Positions 1-8,882 of a stretch of 64,000 nt of DNA are shown one piece after another. The stretch spans positions 62,001 to 126,000 of the forward strand of contig JAUSFN010000026.1 of the NCBI GenBank assembly GCA_030649935.1, in the 5' to 3' direction. The notes under the pieces were generated by a model that saw only the letters and a list, made by a program, of their open reading frames with translations, searched no databases and was not told where the DNA came from. The DNA is from Candidatus Planktophila sp. Lineage in GTDB: Bacteria; Actinomycetota; Actinomycetes; Nanopelagicales; Nanopelagicaceae. A program made the position numbers and the translations under genes. Positions within the stretch are counted from its first letter, which is position 1; every line of letters starts with the position of its first letter.

Positions 1-226
1 ACTTGGCCATCACGAAGAAGCACAAGTTGCATCGCACCTGCTTGCATCAGTTCCTAACGGAACTTATGTTGAATCATTCTCCCCGACCAGAGATCCGATC
101 TTCTGGGAACTTCTTGATAATCGACCAAAGTTAGTTAAAGGAGATTTCATTCTTCCAACTGAGCCAGGTTTTGGCTGGAAATTAAATGAAGATTTCATTT
201 CGCAATATCGAGTCGATAAAAATTAG
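1..226 (+). CDS. Enolase-superfamily (mandelate racemase-like) protein, C-terminal part only
   Basis: The window opens inside this gene; the frame starting at base 2 runs 74 codons to TAG at 224-226. The translated tail (GHHEEAQVASHLLASVPNG, then a WELL..RP..GDFILP..PGFGWKL pattern) aligns closely with the C terminus of the complete enolase-family protein at 9747-10871, including the His-rich GHHEE stretch that carries the catalytic base in that subgroup. It is therefore a paralogue of that protein. It is followed after 37 bp by a DapB-like gene on the same strand, suggesting an operon. The N-terminal capping domain and most of the barrel lie outside the window, so substrate class cannot be judged. 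Confidence 0.85.
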   Translation, partial: LGHHEEAQVASHLLASVPNGTYVESFSPTRDPIFWELLDNRPKLVKGDFILPTEPGFGWKLNEDFISQYRVDKN

Positions 227-263
227 TGTTCTCTAGATTGATCAGAATTCTCTAGGAGGAGAA

Positions 264-1250
264 ATGGCTTCAGTTGCGATCTATGGCGTTGGCCAACTTG
301 GCCAAGCGGTTGCAGCAGGCCTGCGTGTACGAGGAAATCATCGCGTCTCGGGCCCTTTTCGACGAGAAGATCGCGAACTTGCCCTTAACTCTGGCGCAGA
401 TGTAGTTCTGATTGCCACAACAACGCTCTTTAAAGATGTCGCCGATTACATTAGAGATGCCGTTAACGCGGGTTCCAATGTATTGGTCTCTGCTGAAGAG
501 TGTGCCTATCCATGGGCAGTTGATAAAAAATTGGCAGATGAGCTAGATAAATTAGCCAAAGCAAAACGCGTCAGCATTGCCGGCGCCGGTGTAAATCCAG
601 GTTTGATCTTCGATGCGCTAGTTGCAACTCTGCTTGGTCCAACGCCTTCTGCATTTAATAGCGATGGATCACCAAAGACAACAATTGTGGTGCGACGTAC
701 GGTAAATATTTCTGGTTTTGGTGCGACAGTTCTGCGTCGTATCGGAGTCGGCGCAACGGCTAAAGAGTTTAAAGAGAAGGTCGAGCGCGGTGAGATTCTG
801 GGCCACGCAGGGTTTCCACAATCAATGAACGTCGTGGCCGATGCGCTCGGTTTAGAAATCGAGCGGATCGATAAGGAGTTACTGCCAGTTCTAACTGATC
901 GCGAGATAGATCTGCCAGAGAGATTTATTATCAAACCAGGCTATAGCGCCGGTGTTAATCAGACCTATACCGCAATCGTTAAGGGTAGGCCTTGGTTCTC
1001 ATCTCACTTCTTTGGCCACGTAGACCTTGCTGGAATAGAGAAAGTCGCCAAAGATGAGATCGAGATCAATATCGATCAAAAGGTGCATCAAACAATCTCG
1101 CTCAACCCAGGGATTGGTGCACAGATGGGCTCGCAGAATATGGTCATAAACTCGATTGAACGGATCATTCAAGCGCAACCAGGTTGGGTAACTGTCGCTG
1201 AAATTGCACCCGCACTTGCCCGAAGTAATGAAAGTTTTTCTAGAAAGTAA
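264..1250 (+). CDS. DapB-like NAD(P)-dependent dehydrogenase (dihydrodipicolinate reductase / 2,4-diaminopentanoate dehydrogenase-like)
   Basis: 328 aa. The N terminus has a Rossmann nucleotide-binding pattern (VAIYGVGQLGQAV, residues 4-16), followed by a region typical of dihydrodipicolinate-reductase-fold proteins (DVVLIATTTLF; SAEECAYPW; AGAGVNPG). The C-terminal MVINSIERIIQAQPGWVTV resembles 2,4-diaminopentanoate dehydrogenase-type proteins, which are longer than true DapB (about 250-270 aa). ATG at 264 is preceded by a strong AGGAGGA site. It is probably an oxidoreductase acting on an amino or oxo acid in the island's pathway, downstream of an enolase-family gene and upstream of another. 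True lysine-pathway DapB is unlikely given the length and context. Confidence 0.7.
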   Translation: MASVAIYGVGQLGQAVAAGLRVRGNHRVSGPFRREDRELALNSGADVVLIATTTLFKDVADYIRDAVNAGSNVLVSAEECAYPWAVDKKLADELDKLAKAKRVSIAGAGVNPGLIFDALVATLLGPTPSAFNSDGSPKTTIVVRRTVNISGFGATVLRRIGVGATAKEFKEKVERGEILGHAGFPQSMNVVADALGLEIERIDKELLPVLTDREIDLPERFIIKPGYSAGVNQTYTAIVKGRPWFSSHFFGHVDLAGIEKVAKDEIEINIDQKVHQTISLNPGIGAQMGSQNMVINSIERIIQAQPGWVTVAEIAPALARSNESFSRK

Positions 1251-1312
1251 TGTAAGAAGATTAAAGATGAAAACCAATAGAACTAGTTATAACCAAGTAA
1301 AAGGAGCGAAAG

Positions 1313-2449
1313 ATGTCGGTAAGGATAAGTAAGGTCGAGGCCTTTCCAGTGAAATACCAGGAGCCAAATGATTCAATGGCTTGGCGTTATCTCACCTTTG
1401 TTCGAATCACCGCCTCTGATGGAACTACTGGATGGGGCGAGGCGATTACGCAATTCCCTGGAAGCACTAAGGGAACCGCGGCGATTATCGAAGATTTAGC
1501 AGATGTGATTATTGGGAAAGACCCACTTCAGAATATAGGTATTTGGCGCGATATTCGTAAACAGACTTGGTGGTACACCTATCGCGGCGGACTCGGTCAC
1601 TTCGCACTTTCTGCAATTGATATCGCGCTCTGGGATCTGCGTGGAAAAGTTACCGGGCAATCACTAATTGAGATGATCGGTAAGCGCGATAGCCAAGAAG
1701 TAACTGAGATTCCGGTTCTTGCATCAACCCACGTCTTCAATGCAAATCTCGATGTTGAGGTAGAGCGCCATGCGCGCTACGTTAAAGAGGGTTATATAGG
1801 TTTCAAAATTGGAATGGGCAAGCGCGGTGATGCCCGAGTTGGTTATGAGTTAGAACGCGATATTAACTTTGTCCGCGATCTTCGCCAAGCAGCTGGACCA
1901 GATGCTTGGATCATGATGGATCGTGGCCAATCACTTAATTGGACCTTTGAAGACGCTGTTAAGCGCGTTAGCGCTTGGGAAGAGTATGGACTTAAGTGGG
2001 TTGAAGAACCTTTTGAGCCATGGGAGTACGAACAATTTAAGCGCTTGCGCAACCACACTAAAGTCTTGATAGCAGGCAGCGAGCGCGAGTGGGATTATCG
2101 CGGTTACACCGAAACTATTAACTCGGGAACTCTAGATGTAATCGGGTGCGATGTCGGGCGCGTAGAAGGAATCACGGGAGCGCTGGCGATTATTAAATTG
2201 GTTGAGACTGCTGGGCTCTGGTTTAACAGCCACGCTTGGTCGAGTGCGATCAATACCGCTGCATCTATCGCACTTTCAGCGACTACTCCTCGCTGCCTGC
2301 TGCAAGAGTTAAAGCCAGATGAGAATCCGATGCAACATGAATTAATTACCGAACCATTCACCCATAAAAATGGAAAGATCGCGGTTCCATCAAAACCAGG
2401 TCTTGGAGTCGAGGTAATTGAGAAGACCGTCCAAAAATATGTCTTCTGA
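1313..2449 (+). CDS. Enolase-superfamily dehydratase/racemase (mandelate racemase-like)
   Basis: 378 aa, full length for the mandelate racemase/muconate lactonizing subgroup. Likely metal ligands and catalytic residues are D203 (MMDRGQS), E231/E232 (VEEPFEP), E257 (AGSERE) and H307 (NSHAWSS). At the usual KxK position the sequence is FKIG, so the first lysine (K165) is kept and the second is Gly. This occurs in some acid-sugar dehydratases of the superfamily and argues against a plain racemase. ATG 1313 follows AAGGAGCG. It lies between the DapB-like gene and an SDR whose start overlaps its end, so co-transcription is likely. Substrate unknown; dehydration of a sugar acid to a 2-keto-3-deoxy acid is the best guess. 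Confidence 0.85.
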   Translation: MSVRISKVEAFPVKYQEPNDSMAWRYLTFVRITASDGTTGWGEAITQFPGSTKGTAAIIEDLADVIIGKDPLQNIGIWRDIRKQTWWYTYRGGLGHFALSAIDIALWDLRGKVTGQSLIEMIGKRDSQEVTEIPVLASTHVFNANLDVEVERHARYVKEGYIGFKIGMGKRGDARVGYELERDINFVRDLRQAAGPDAWIMMDRGQSLNWTFEDAVKRVSAWEEYGLKWVEEPFEPWEYEQFKRLRNHTKVLIAGSEREWDYRGYTETINSGTLDVIGCDVGRVEGITGALAIIKLVETAGLWFNSHAWSSAINTAASIALSATTPRCLLQELKPDENPMQHELITEPFTHKNGKIAVPSKPGLGVEVIEKTVQKYVF

Positions 2450-3218
2450 TAGCAATCTATCCATAGGTAGCGGGCTTGAAGGAAAACGGATAATTGTTAC
2501 CGGCGCTAGTAGCGGGATTGGAAAAGCGATTGCGCTTCTGCTCGAGCGAGTCGGCGCATCTGTAATCGCTATCGGCCTAGATCAAGGCCGGCTCTCCCAA
2601 TTAGCGGGTGAGTTCTCTGATCCCTCTCGTCATCTCACACTCTCTGTTGATCTATCTACCGAATCCTGCGCCGAAGAGATAATGGAGCCAACAATCACTC
2701 GATTCGGTGGGGTGGATGCGGTGATATTGGCTGGGGCAACGCTGCGAAGAAAAGACCTGAAAGATGTAAGTGTCACAGATTGGGATTATCAACTAGATAC
2801 CAATCTCCGCTCTACTTTTCTAATAGGACGAGCTGTGGCCGAGCATTTAAAAGAGAATAAGCGTACTGGTTCGATTCTTACCTTCACCTCCCCATCTTGG
2901 TCAACTGGTTCATTCTTTGGTGCAGATGCTTATTCCGCCTCTAAAGCTGGGATCGTCGCTTTCTCAAGAGGGTTAGCAAAACAATTGGGAATTTTTGGAA
3001 TTCGCGTCAATACTATTTCTCCCGGACAGATTGATACTCCAATGCAACATCGCGATAACGATCCAAAGAATGTCCAAGCAATTATCGATGCCTGTCCGTT
3101 GCGCAGACTCGGCCAACCGGAAGAAATCGCCTCGGTTGCGGTCTTTGTTACCTCAGATCACGGATCATTTATTACCGGCGCAACGCTCAACATAAGCGGC
3201 GGGGTTCATATCTATTAA
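2439..3218 (+). CDS. Short-chain dehydrogenase/reductase (SDR)
   Basis: 259 aa from ATG 2439; an in-frame TTG at 2418 would add seven residues. Classical SDR features are visible: the TGASSGIGKAIA cofactor loop near the N terminus, an LAGATLRR segment replacing the usual NNAG, an active-site Ser region (LTFTSPSWSTGS), YSASKAG containing the Tyr-x-x-x-Lys pair, and a C-terminal ITGATLNISGGV. The chosen start overlaps the preceding enolase gene by 11 bp, consistent with translational coupling. It probably oxidises or reduces a hydroxyl/keto group on an intermediate made by that enzyme. Its stop abuts the convergent hydrolase gene without a gap. Confidence 0.88.
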   Translation: MSSDSNLSIGSGLEGKRIIVTGASSGIGKAIALLLERVGASVIAIGLDQGRLSQLAGEFSDPSRHLTLSVDLSTESCAEEIMEPTITRFGGVDAVILAGATLRRKDLKDVSVTDWDYQLDTNLRSTFLIGRAVAEHLKENKRTGSILTFTSPSWSTGSFFGADAYSASKAGIVAFSRGLAKQLGIFGIRVNTISPGQIDTPMQHRDNDPKNVQAIIDACPLRRLGQPEEIASVAVFVTSDHGSFITGATLNISGGVHIY

Positions 3219-4133
3219 TTACTTACCAGCAAGAAAACGCTGTGGATTCTTTCTTGTCAGCGTGTCAATCTGATCATCTGTTACGCCGGCGCTGCGCAAG
3301 ATTGGCAAGAACTTGGTAATTAGGAACTTATAACCCTCGCTACCGTGAATCTTTAACCTGGATCGAGCAGCGATATCTGTTGAGATCAAGATTTTCTCCA
3401 AATATCCCTCACCAATTAAAGTTGCAATAGTCTGCGCACGCAGTTCATCGCGTTGTTTATCTAACTGACCTACCGCGTCATAACCAATCCACACACCTCG
3501 CCTGAGGAGTTTCCGAGAATATTCGATATCGCGGTTTGTATCGCAGTGGCCAATCAAGGTGATATCAAGATCAGCGCCAGCTGCTTCTAAAATATTTAAT
3601 TGTTCAATTCCCACTTCGGTATATAAGGCGTGGGTTCCGATCGGTCGCTTTGTCTGCACCTGAACCTTTGCAGCCGCTTCCAATACTTTGCGTTCATTTG
3701 CTTTCACGCCGCGATGGTGGGTTCCGAGTTCTCCCATAATGCCGGCCTTGATATTGGTACCTGGAAATCCATCCACGATATGGCCGAGCATTCGATCTGC
3801 GATCTGGGCGACGCTCCAATCATCTAGCCACTCCGGGTAATACTGCTGATGATAAAAACCAGTGCCGGCGATGATATGAACGCCAGTTGCTCGCGAGATT
3901 TCTGCAAGCCCAGACGGATCTGGATGTAGGCCAAAGACTGTCTGATCAACGATGGTATTTCCACCTGCAGATTTGTAATCGGCAACCTCATCGCTCATTG
4001 TTGCCACCTCAAGGAGCACGCCATCAGAGTTGCGTCGAACATCGTAGGTATCAACGAGGAGATGTTCATGCGGCAAGATAAAACCTAATTGATCAGCAAG
4101 TACTGGGCCAAGTACAGTCTCAACGTTTTTCAT
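3219..4133 (-). CDS. Phosphotriesterase-family metallohydrolase (lactonase/amidohydrolase superfamily)
   Basis: 304 aa from ATG 4133; an upstream ATG at 4157 would add eight non-conserved residues. Binuclear-metal ligands of the phosphotriesterase family are visible: HEH (H22, H24), H168 (IGTHAL), H196 (IGHCDT) and D253 (STDIAAR). The bridging position usually held by a carbamylated lysine appears to be E135 (GIMGELG), as in E. coli phosphotriesterase homology protein. Such proteins are often lactonases or unknown hydrolases, and real phosphotriester activity is unlikely. It is convergent with the SDR and divergent from the creatininase-family gene. In this setting, opening of a lactone made by an SDR or enolase-family enzyme is plausible, but inferred. 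Confidence 0.85.
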   Translation of the reverse strand: MKNVETVLGPVLADQLGFILPHEHLLVDTYDVRRNSDGVLLEVATMSDEVADYKSAGGNTIVDQTVFGLHPDPSGLAEISRATGVHIIAGTGFYHQQYYPEWLDDWSVAQIADRMLGHIVDGFPGTNIKAGIMGELGTHHRGVKANERKVLEAAAKVQVQTKRPIGTHALYTEVGIEQLNILEAAGADLDITLIGHCDTNRDIEYSRKLLRRGVWIGYDAVGQLDKQRDELRAQTIATLIGEGYLEKILISTDIAARSRLKIHGSEGYKFLITKFLPILRSAGVTDDQIDTLTRKNPQRFLAGK

Positions 4134-4286
4134 AAATATCAGCATAATCCAATTCACCGCGTATTACGAGAACTTTCTTCCGCAATAATTACTGGAACAG
4201 AGATGGAATTGCAGTTTCGATCTAGTCGGTATCTAACCTGTAACTAATCTGTATCTATTCTGAATTCATTTGAATATACTCATCCG

Positions 4287-5081
4287 ATGGCCTTTAAATT
4301 TAATGAACTTAATTGGCAGCAAATAGATAGCCTAGATAGAGATAAGTGCATCTTTCTTTTGCCTACTGGCGCAATCGAACAACACGGGCCACATCTTCCA
4401 GTTGATACCGATATCTTTAATTCAAACGCGTTGATAGAAAGCGTTGCAAAGAGTTTTAATGGAAATGTAATTGCACTGCCACCGATTTGGTGGGGTACCT
4501 CACCGCACCATAAGGGATATCCCGGAACTATCTCACTTAGATTAGAGACCTTCCATCATCTCTTAACCGATATCTTCTCCTCACTTACCGCCCACGGTTT
4601 CTATCGCTTTCTCGTTTTAAATGGCCATGGCGGCAACGCCGGAATTCTCACCGCATCAACTGCTGATTTAAGTGAAACTCTCGGCGTATCTATCCCAACT
4701 TATTCATACTGGCAGTCAATAAAGAGCGTCCTGGTTGAGATAGGGGATTCAGAAATTGGTGGAATGGGGCATGCCTGCGAGATGGAGACTTCACTTGCCC
4801 TCTACCTGCGTCCCGAACTTGTCAATCTAAAGGCAATCGCGCGAGATATGCCTGATGTTCGAATTGCACTCTCGTGTATTGATTTTCGCCAACCAGGCTT
4901 CTTGGGGATTCCCTTAGATTTCCGTCGAGATTCTAAATCTGGAGTTATGGGAGATCCAACTCTGGCAACTGCGGAAAAGGGTGAGAAAATATTTGTGGCA
5001 GCACTGGTAGCTGCAAAAGATGCGGTGCAATCACTTCTTAGCGCCGATCGTGAGATTTTGATTACCGAGAGATTTAATTAA
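4287..5081 (+). CDS. Creatininase-family amidohydrolase
   Basis: 264 aa. Diagnostic creatininase motifs are present in order: GAIEQHGPHLPVDTD near residues 28-42, HHKGYPGT, LNGHGGNAG near residue 111, and a MGHACEMETS segment carrying the conserved Glu. These supply ligands for the two divalent metals. Members hydrolyse cyclic or linear amides (creatinine, N-formyl compounds, pathway-specific peptides), so the substrate is open. The stop codon TAA shares its last base with the ATG of the following membrane protein (TAATG), indicating tight coupling. The 153-bp divergent region upstream lacks the LacI-type palindrome found elsewhere in the island. Confidence 0.9.
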   Translation: MAFKFNELNWQQIDSLDRDKCIFLLPTGAIEQHGPHLPVDTDIFNSNALIESVAKSFNGNVIALPPIWWGTSPHHKGYPGTISLRLETFHHLLTDIFSSLTAHGFYRFLVLNGHGGNAGILTASTADLSETLGVSIPTYSYWQSIKSVLVEIGDSEIGGMGHACEMETSLALYLRPELVNLKAIARDMPDVRIALSCIDFRQPGFLGIPLDFRRDSKSGVMGDPTLATAEKGEKIFVAALVAAKDAVQSLLSADREILITERFN

Positions 5082-5755
5082 TGTTGGTGCTAGCAGTAAA
5101 ACTTCTCTTTGCCCCTCTCTTTGTTATCGGTACCTATTTGATTCAGAGAAAATTTGGCGCTAGGTGGGGCGGAATCTCTATGGCAGTCCCATTTATTCTC
5201 GTACCTATTTTGATCGTGATATATATCGAACAAGGTAGTGATTTTCTCTATAGCTCCATCGTGGGTTCATATGCAGGACAGATCGCACTACTTCTCTTTA
5301 TCGCAACCTATACCCGGATGGCGCCACGCTTTAATTGGCCAATTTGCATAGTTTCTGCAACATCCGTCTTTCTTATTGGTGTGGCAGTTCTGAGTCCCCT
5401 AATAAATAAACTTTGGGTAGGTATTGCACTCTGGATAATTGTTTGGTCTATCTTAATAAAAAGATTCGTTCCTTACGATAGAACCACCAAACTTCCACCT
5501 GCTCCCAAGTGGGATATTTGGTTAAGGGTTGCATCCGCTCTCCTTCTGATAGTCACTATTACTCAATTCGCTGAGAACCTTGGGCCGCGTTTATCTGGAG
5601 CCTTTGCTACATACCCTGTGATGACTTCAATCATGTCGACCTTCAACCACTATCGCTTTGGTCCAAATTCTTCGATAGCCCTTATGCATGGACTATTGCA
5701 ATATCTTCCAGCTACTTCACTTTTAATACTTCCACTTGCCGCACTTTTAATCTAG
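5081..5755 (+). CDS. Polytopic membrane protein of unknown function with internal repeat
   Basis: 224 aa, very hydrophobic, about six or seven membrane segments by eye. Two halves appear related: residues about 25-75 (FGARWGGISMAVPFILVPI...) and about 170-220 (LGPRLSGAFATYPVMTSIM...) share a G-x-R-x-x-G-x-x-x-A-x-P pattern followed by further helices, suggesting an internal duplication with a conserved Gly/Pro turn. I do not recognise the family; GlpM/DUF3147-like small membrane proteins have a comparable pattern. The one-base overlap with the creatininase-family gene implies the two products act together, perhaps as transporter or exporter plus amidohydrolase. No enzymatic motif is seen. Confidence 0.75.
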   Translation: MLVLAVKLLFAPLFVIGTYLIQRKFGARWGGISMAVPFILVPILIVIYIEQGSDFLYSSIVGSYAGQIALLLFIATYTRMAPRFNWPICIVSATSVFLIGVAVLSPLINKLWVGIALWIIVWSILIKRFVPYDRTTKLPPAPKWDIWLRVASALLLIVTITQFAENLGPRLSGAFATYPVMTSIMSTFNHYRFGPNSSIALMHGLLQYLPATSLLILPLAALLI

Positions 5756-5762
5756 TTGATTA

Positions 5763-5788
5763 CCTGGAAATAGCTATCTTTTCCAGCA
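5763..5788. promoter_or_regulatory. Inverted repeat CTGGAAA...TTTCCAG of uncertain role
   Basis: Just after the membrane-protein gene, CTGGAAA and TTTTCCAG pair around a 9-nt loop (TAGCTATCT). It lacks a U-tract, so it is a weak terminator. It resembles the half-sites of the island's LacI-type operators but with a longer spacer, so it could be a degenerate regulatory site for the downstream ceramidase-like gene. Role undecided. Confidence 0.3.
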
Positions 5789-5875
5789 CATAACAGGTAA
5801 GAAATAGCATTGACTTAACCTTTTTTCATTTATAGATTAACCATTTATAGGGATTAAATGAAAGTAGGTCTCCCA

Positions 5876-7321
5876 ATGGCCGGTCTAAGAGTAGGCGCCG
5901 CATCAATAAATATTAATCCACCTTTAGGTTTAAGAAAGGGTGGATTTAGACTCTTCGGCGAACCGATTACTTCAGTAGATGATGATATGGAGCTAGGCGT
6001 TGCGGTTCTGCAATCTAAAGGCGTAACCATTGCGATAATCGGTTGTGACCTCGGCAGCGCAACAAGAGAAGAGTCGCACGAATTTAGAGATACCGTTGCA
6101 GATATTTTAAAGATTGATCGGGCCCACGTTCTCTTTAATCTCAGCCATAACCACAGCGCTGCCACACTTAGACAAAATAACGGCAGCCCAAGCAATGAAG
6201 AAGATTTTGACCAAGTAAACGAGTATCAAAATGGTCTAATAGACAAGATCGCGCAATGCACCCGATCAGCGCTAGCAAATATGAAAGATGCCAGAATGGC
6301 GCACGCTTGGGGTGCTGCCGATCTCAATGTTTATCGTAGAGAGTGGAACAACGGTCAAGATATCCTCGGCGAAGTTGTTGGGCATCGGGTCGACGATAGT
6401 GTCGGTGTAATCAGATTTGATGATTTAAATGGAAAAGCAATCGTTACCTTCTTTAGATTCTCCTGCCATCCAGTTGTAAATGGAGCTGTATCAACAACCT
6501 TATCTGCTGATTTTCCAGGACCAGCGCGCAAATTGGTGGAGGAAAAAGTTGGTGGAGTTGGAATTTTCTTACAAGGTTGTGGTGGCAATGTAAATCCAAA
6601 GGTTGGAATCGGCTACGAGAAAGATTGCAGCGAGTCTGTTTACCGAGTTGGAACAGCGCTGGGCGCAGAAGTTGTACGGGTCGCGCTAGGCCTAAATAGC
6701 CATCGCTTCCAGGGTGATCGAACCACGCTTAATAATGTGCCGAATATTCTCTTTAAACCTTGGAGCGCGCGAACAGATCATCCCGAAGTAACTCTTGCTG
6801 GCGCTGAAGAGATTGTTAAATTTAGATTTTCACCACTACCTGATGAAAGTCACTTGCGTGGTCAAGAGGCTCATTGGCGAAAAGAAATTGAAGATCGCAT
6901 CTCACGTGGTGCTCTATCTTGGGAGATTCGCTCTGCCAAAACTACTTATGCATGGGTGGCGGCGACACTAGAAAGGCTAAGTGATCCAAATCCAACAGAT
7001 GATTTCTTGGCACATGCGCTACGAATCGGAGATGTTGCGCTGGTAGGACTTGGCGTCGAAGCATTCTTTGAAACCGGAGAAGAGATTCGGGAAAAATCTC
7101 CAATGCCTGAAACGTTTGTTCTTGGTTACTCCAATGGGACAATTATGTATCTACCAAGAAAAGAAGATTTCCCACCAGGCGGTTGGAAATATCCCAATAC
7201 GCATGCGCTTCCAGATCTCTTGCCACAGGTTTACTGCCAGCCGGCGCTCTGGCATCCAGATTCAGAGCAGGAAGCTGTAGCAGCTGCGCTACGCGCACTG
7301 GGACGAGTGGCTAGCGTTTAG
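5876..7321 (+). CDS. Neutral/alkaline non-lysosomal ceramidase-like protein (copy 1)
   Basis: 481 aa from ATG 5876, which aligns with the start of the paralogue at 7318-8757 (MAGLRVGAAS versus MAELLAGAAV) and follows AGTAGGT; an ATG at 5858 is also possible. The pattern fits the N-terminal domain of neutral/alkaline ceramidases: IGCDLG, FNLSHNHSAATL with metal-binding His residues, RFSCHPVVNG, and FLQGCGGNVNPKVG. There is no signal peptide, and the protein is shorter than secreted ceramidases, lacking their C-terminal domain. Such bacterial proteins are usually annotated only by fold; amide hydrolysis of an N-acyl compound is a reasonable inference. Its 3' end overlaps the convergent copy by 4 bp. 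Confidence 0.8.
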   Translation: MAGLRVGAASININPPLGLRKGGFRLFGEPITSVDDDMELGVAVLQSKGVTIAIIGCDLGSATREESHEFRDTVADILKIDRAHVLFNLSHNHSAATLRQNNGSPSNEEDFDQVNEYQNGLIDKIAQCTRSALANMKDARMAHAWGAADLNVYRREWNNGQDILGEVVGHRVDDSVGVIRFDDLNGKAIVTFFRFSCHPVVNGAVSTTLSADFPGPARKLVEEKVGGVGIFLQGCGGNVNPKVGIGYEKDCSESVYRVGTALGAEVVRVALGLNSHRFQGDRTTLNNVPNILFKPWSARTDHPEVTLAGAEEIVKFRFSPLPDESHLRGQEAHWRKEIEDRISRGALSWEIRSAKTTYAWVAATLERLSDPNPTDDFLAHALRIGDVALVGLGVEAFFETGEEIREKSPMPETFVLGYSNGTIMYLPRKEDFPPGGWKYPNTHALPDLLPQVYCQPALWHPDSEQEAVAAALRALGRVASV

Positions 7322-8757
7322 TTATTTGCTTTAAATAATTGGCTCAAGAGCGCGATCGATTCAGCAGCGATCATCTCCCCCGCCTCTGGTGCAAATGGCG
7401 CTGGATGTCCATATCCTCTTTGGGCAACTGCTGGTTCATAACCACCGTAAGGATATTCGGCGCGGGTTGAGATATAGCCTAAAACACCTTGGCAGTATCC
7501 GGCAAAGATCGTCGTTTTAAAGGGCGATGCCTTTCTTACTTCATAACCAATCTCACTAAATACTTCACCGGGAGTTCCAACTAAAGCAACATCTCCAAGA
7601 CGTGCCACCCAGAGTTCTCCCTCAACAAAAGTTGGGAGTGATGTAGTTGCTGATAATTTAACAAATTTCTCAAGCCAAGCGATGTGATAACCGATCGGAT
7701 TTAAAATATCGCGCCCAGCACCAGCGGCTTTTTTTCCTTCAAAATCGCTCCGCTTTGCTGCTAATTCATCTTCCATATCACTCACCGTCATTGCAGGATT
7801 AAGTGGCAGTAGGAGTACTTTTCTAATCGATGCAATTGGTTGCGTTGATTGTGGTGACTTAACTCGTTTGCGATATAACGCAATTGGGGTTACTGAACCG
7901 TATGCGATCCGCTCAATCTCTATCTCTCTAGGTTCTGCATCGACTACTGCATGTACTGCTTCAAGCCCCAGGCGCTTACCCATAAGAACTTCTGGGCCTG
8001 GCTGATCAAAGAAAGCTTCTAGGGGCAAAACATTTCCGGCTGCCCCTTGCAGGAAGAGACAGATGCCACCGCGGATTAACTCCACTTGGTTACGGAGCGG
8101 ACCGATAAAGTCGCTACCGCTATAAGGAACTTCTCCACCGAGTGAGACCGGATGACAACCAAAACCAACTAAGGTTGCAATCGCTTCGCCGCTAAGGCCA
8201 TCAATACGGATCGTCGGTACTTCTTCATCAATAAAGTTCTCTTTATTCCAACCCAGAATTGTTCTGCCATCTTCAGTTCGTTCTCGGCGATTAACTGCAA
8301 TTCCTGGCGCTACTCCTGTTCCACCAGAAATTCGAGCAGGCTTCATTCGCGCCATCGCTTTAACAACTGCGCTAGCGTAATCAAAAGGTAACCTTTCAAA
8401 ATATGCGACCTCACCTGGAGTCAGATCTGCATATTCTCCATGCAACTTCTCGCCGTGCTCTCGTGGCCAAAGTCCAGCATGCGAGTGGCTGACATTAAGC
8501 AGAATAGAGTTGTAATCAATTCCAGCAGCAATCGAGATAGTAGATCTGATGCGATCTGCAAAGTAGGGGTCGATATTTGCTAGATCTGCCGTAAGGATCG
8601 CTAATTGTTTTGTGCCATTACTGATGACCACGGCACGAACTTGGCATTCATCGAGTGAATCACGTACGGCAAAGGCGCGGCGGACGAAACCTTGCGGATC
8701 GGCGGGCAATGGAGGGTCGATATTTACGACGGCTGCTCCAGCCAGAAGTTCTGCCAT
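7318..8757 (-). CDS. Neutral/alkaline non-lysosomal ceramidase-like protein (copy 2)
   Basis: 479 aa from ATG 8757, preceded by GAGGT in the 5' extension; the ATG at 8769 has no ribosome-binding site. It shares the whole architecture of copy 1: GAAVVNIDPP, LTADLANIDP, LNVSHSHAGLWP with paired His, VGFGCHPVSLGG, FLQGAAGNVLPLE, and a C-terminal FAGYCQGVLGYI. An AKRSDFEGKKAAGAGRD segment is particular to this copy. The two genes are inverted paralogues with overlapping 3' ends, not a tandem duplication. A LacI-type palindrome lies 30 bp upstream of the start, so this copy is probably induced with the importer. Confidence 0.8.
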   Translation of the reverse strand: MAELLAGAAVVNIDPPLPADPQGFVRRAFAVRDSLDECQVRAVVISNGTKQLAILTADLANIDPYFADRIRSTISIAAGIDYNSILLNVSHSHAGLWPREHGEKLHGEYADLTPGEVAYFERLPFDYASAVVKAMARMKPARISGGTGVAPGIAVNRRERTEDGRTILGWNKENFIDEEVPTIRIDGLSGEAIATLVGFGCHPVSLGGEVPYSGSDFIGPLRNQVELIRGGICLFLQGAAGNVLPLEAFFDQPGPEVLMGKRLGLEAVHAVVDAEPREIEIERIAYGSVTPIALYRKRVKSPQSTQPIASIRKVLLLPLNPAMTVSDMEDELAAKRSDFEGKKAAGAGRDILNPIGYHIAWLEKFVKLSATTSLPTFVEGELWVARLGDVALVGTPGEVFSEIGYEVRKASPFKTTIFAGYCQGVLGYISTRAEYPYGGYEPAVAQRGYGHPAPFAPEAGEMIAAESIALLSQLFKANN

Positions 8758-8786
8758 GGGATACCTCATTCAAGCGGTTGAGTTAT

Positions 8787-8800
8787 TGGAAAGGTTTCCA
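8787..8800. promoter_or_regulatory. LacI-type operator TGGAAAGGTTTCCA
   Basis: A 14-bp palindrome, perfect except at the central GG, lies between the divergent ceramidase-like (copy 2) and lyase genes. It matches sites at 10898, 22395 and 24315 and fits the usual LacI-family operator form with a central CG. It could control both divergent genes. Confidence 0.7.
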
Positions 8801-8882
8801 GTAGTGTAAATCATGGCAATCTAGCGGTCAATGGTTCTTAATCGTTCAAAGTTGTTAATTAGATTAGAGAGAAGGTCGTCAG

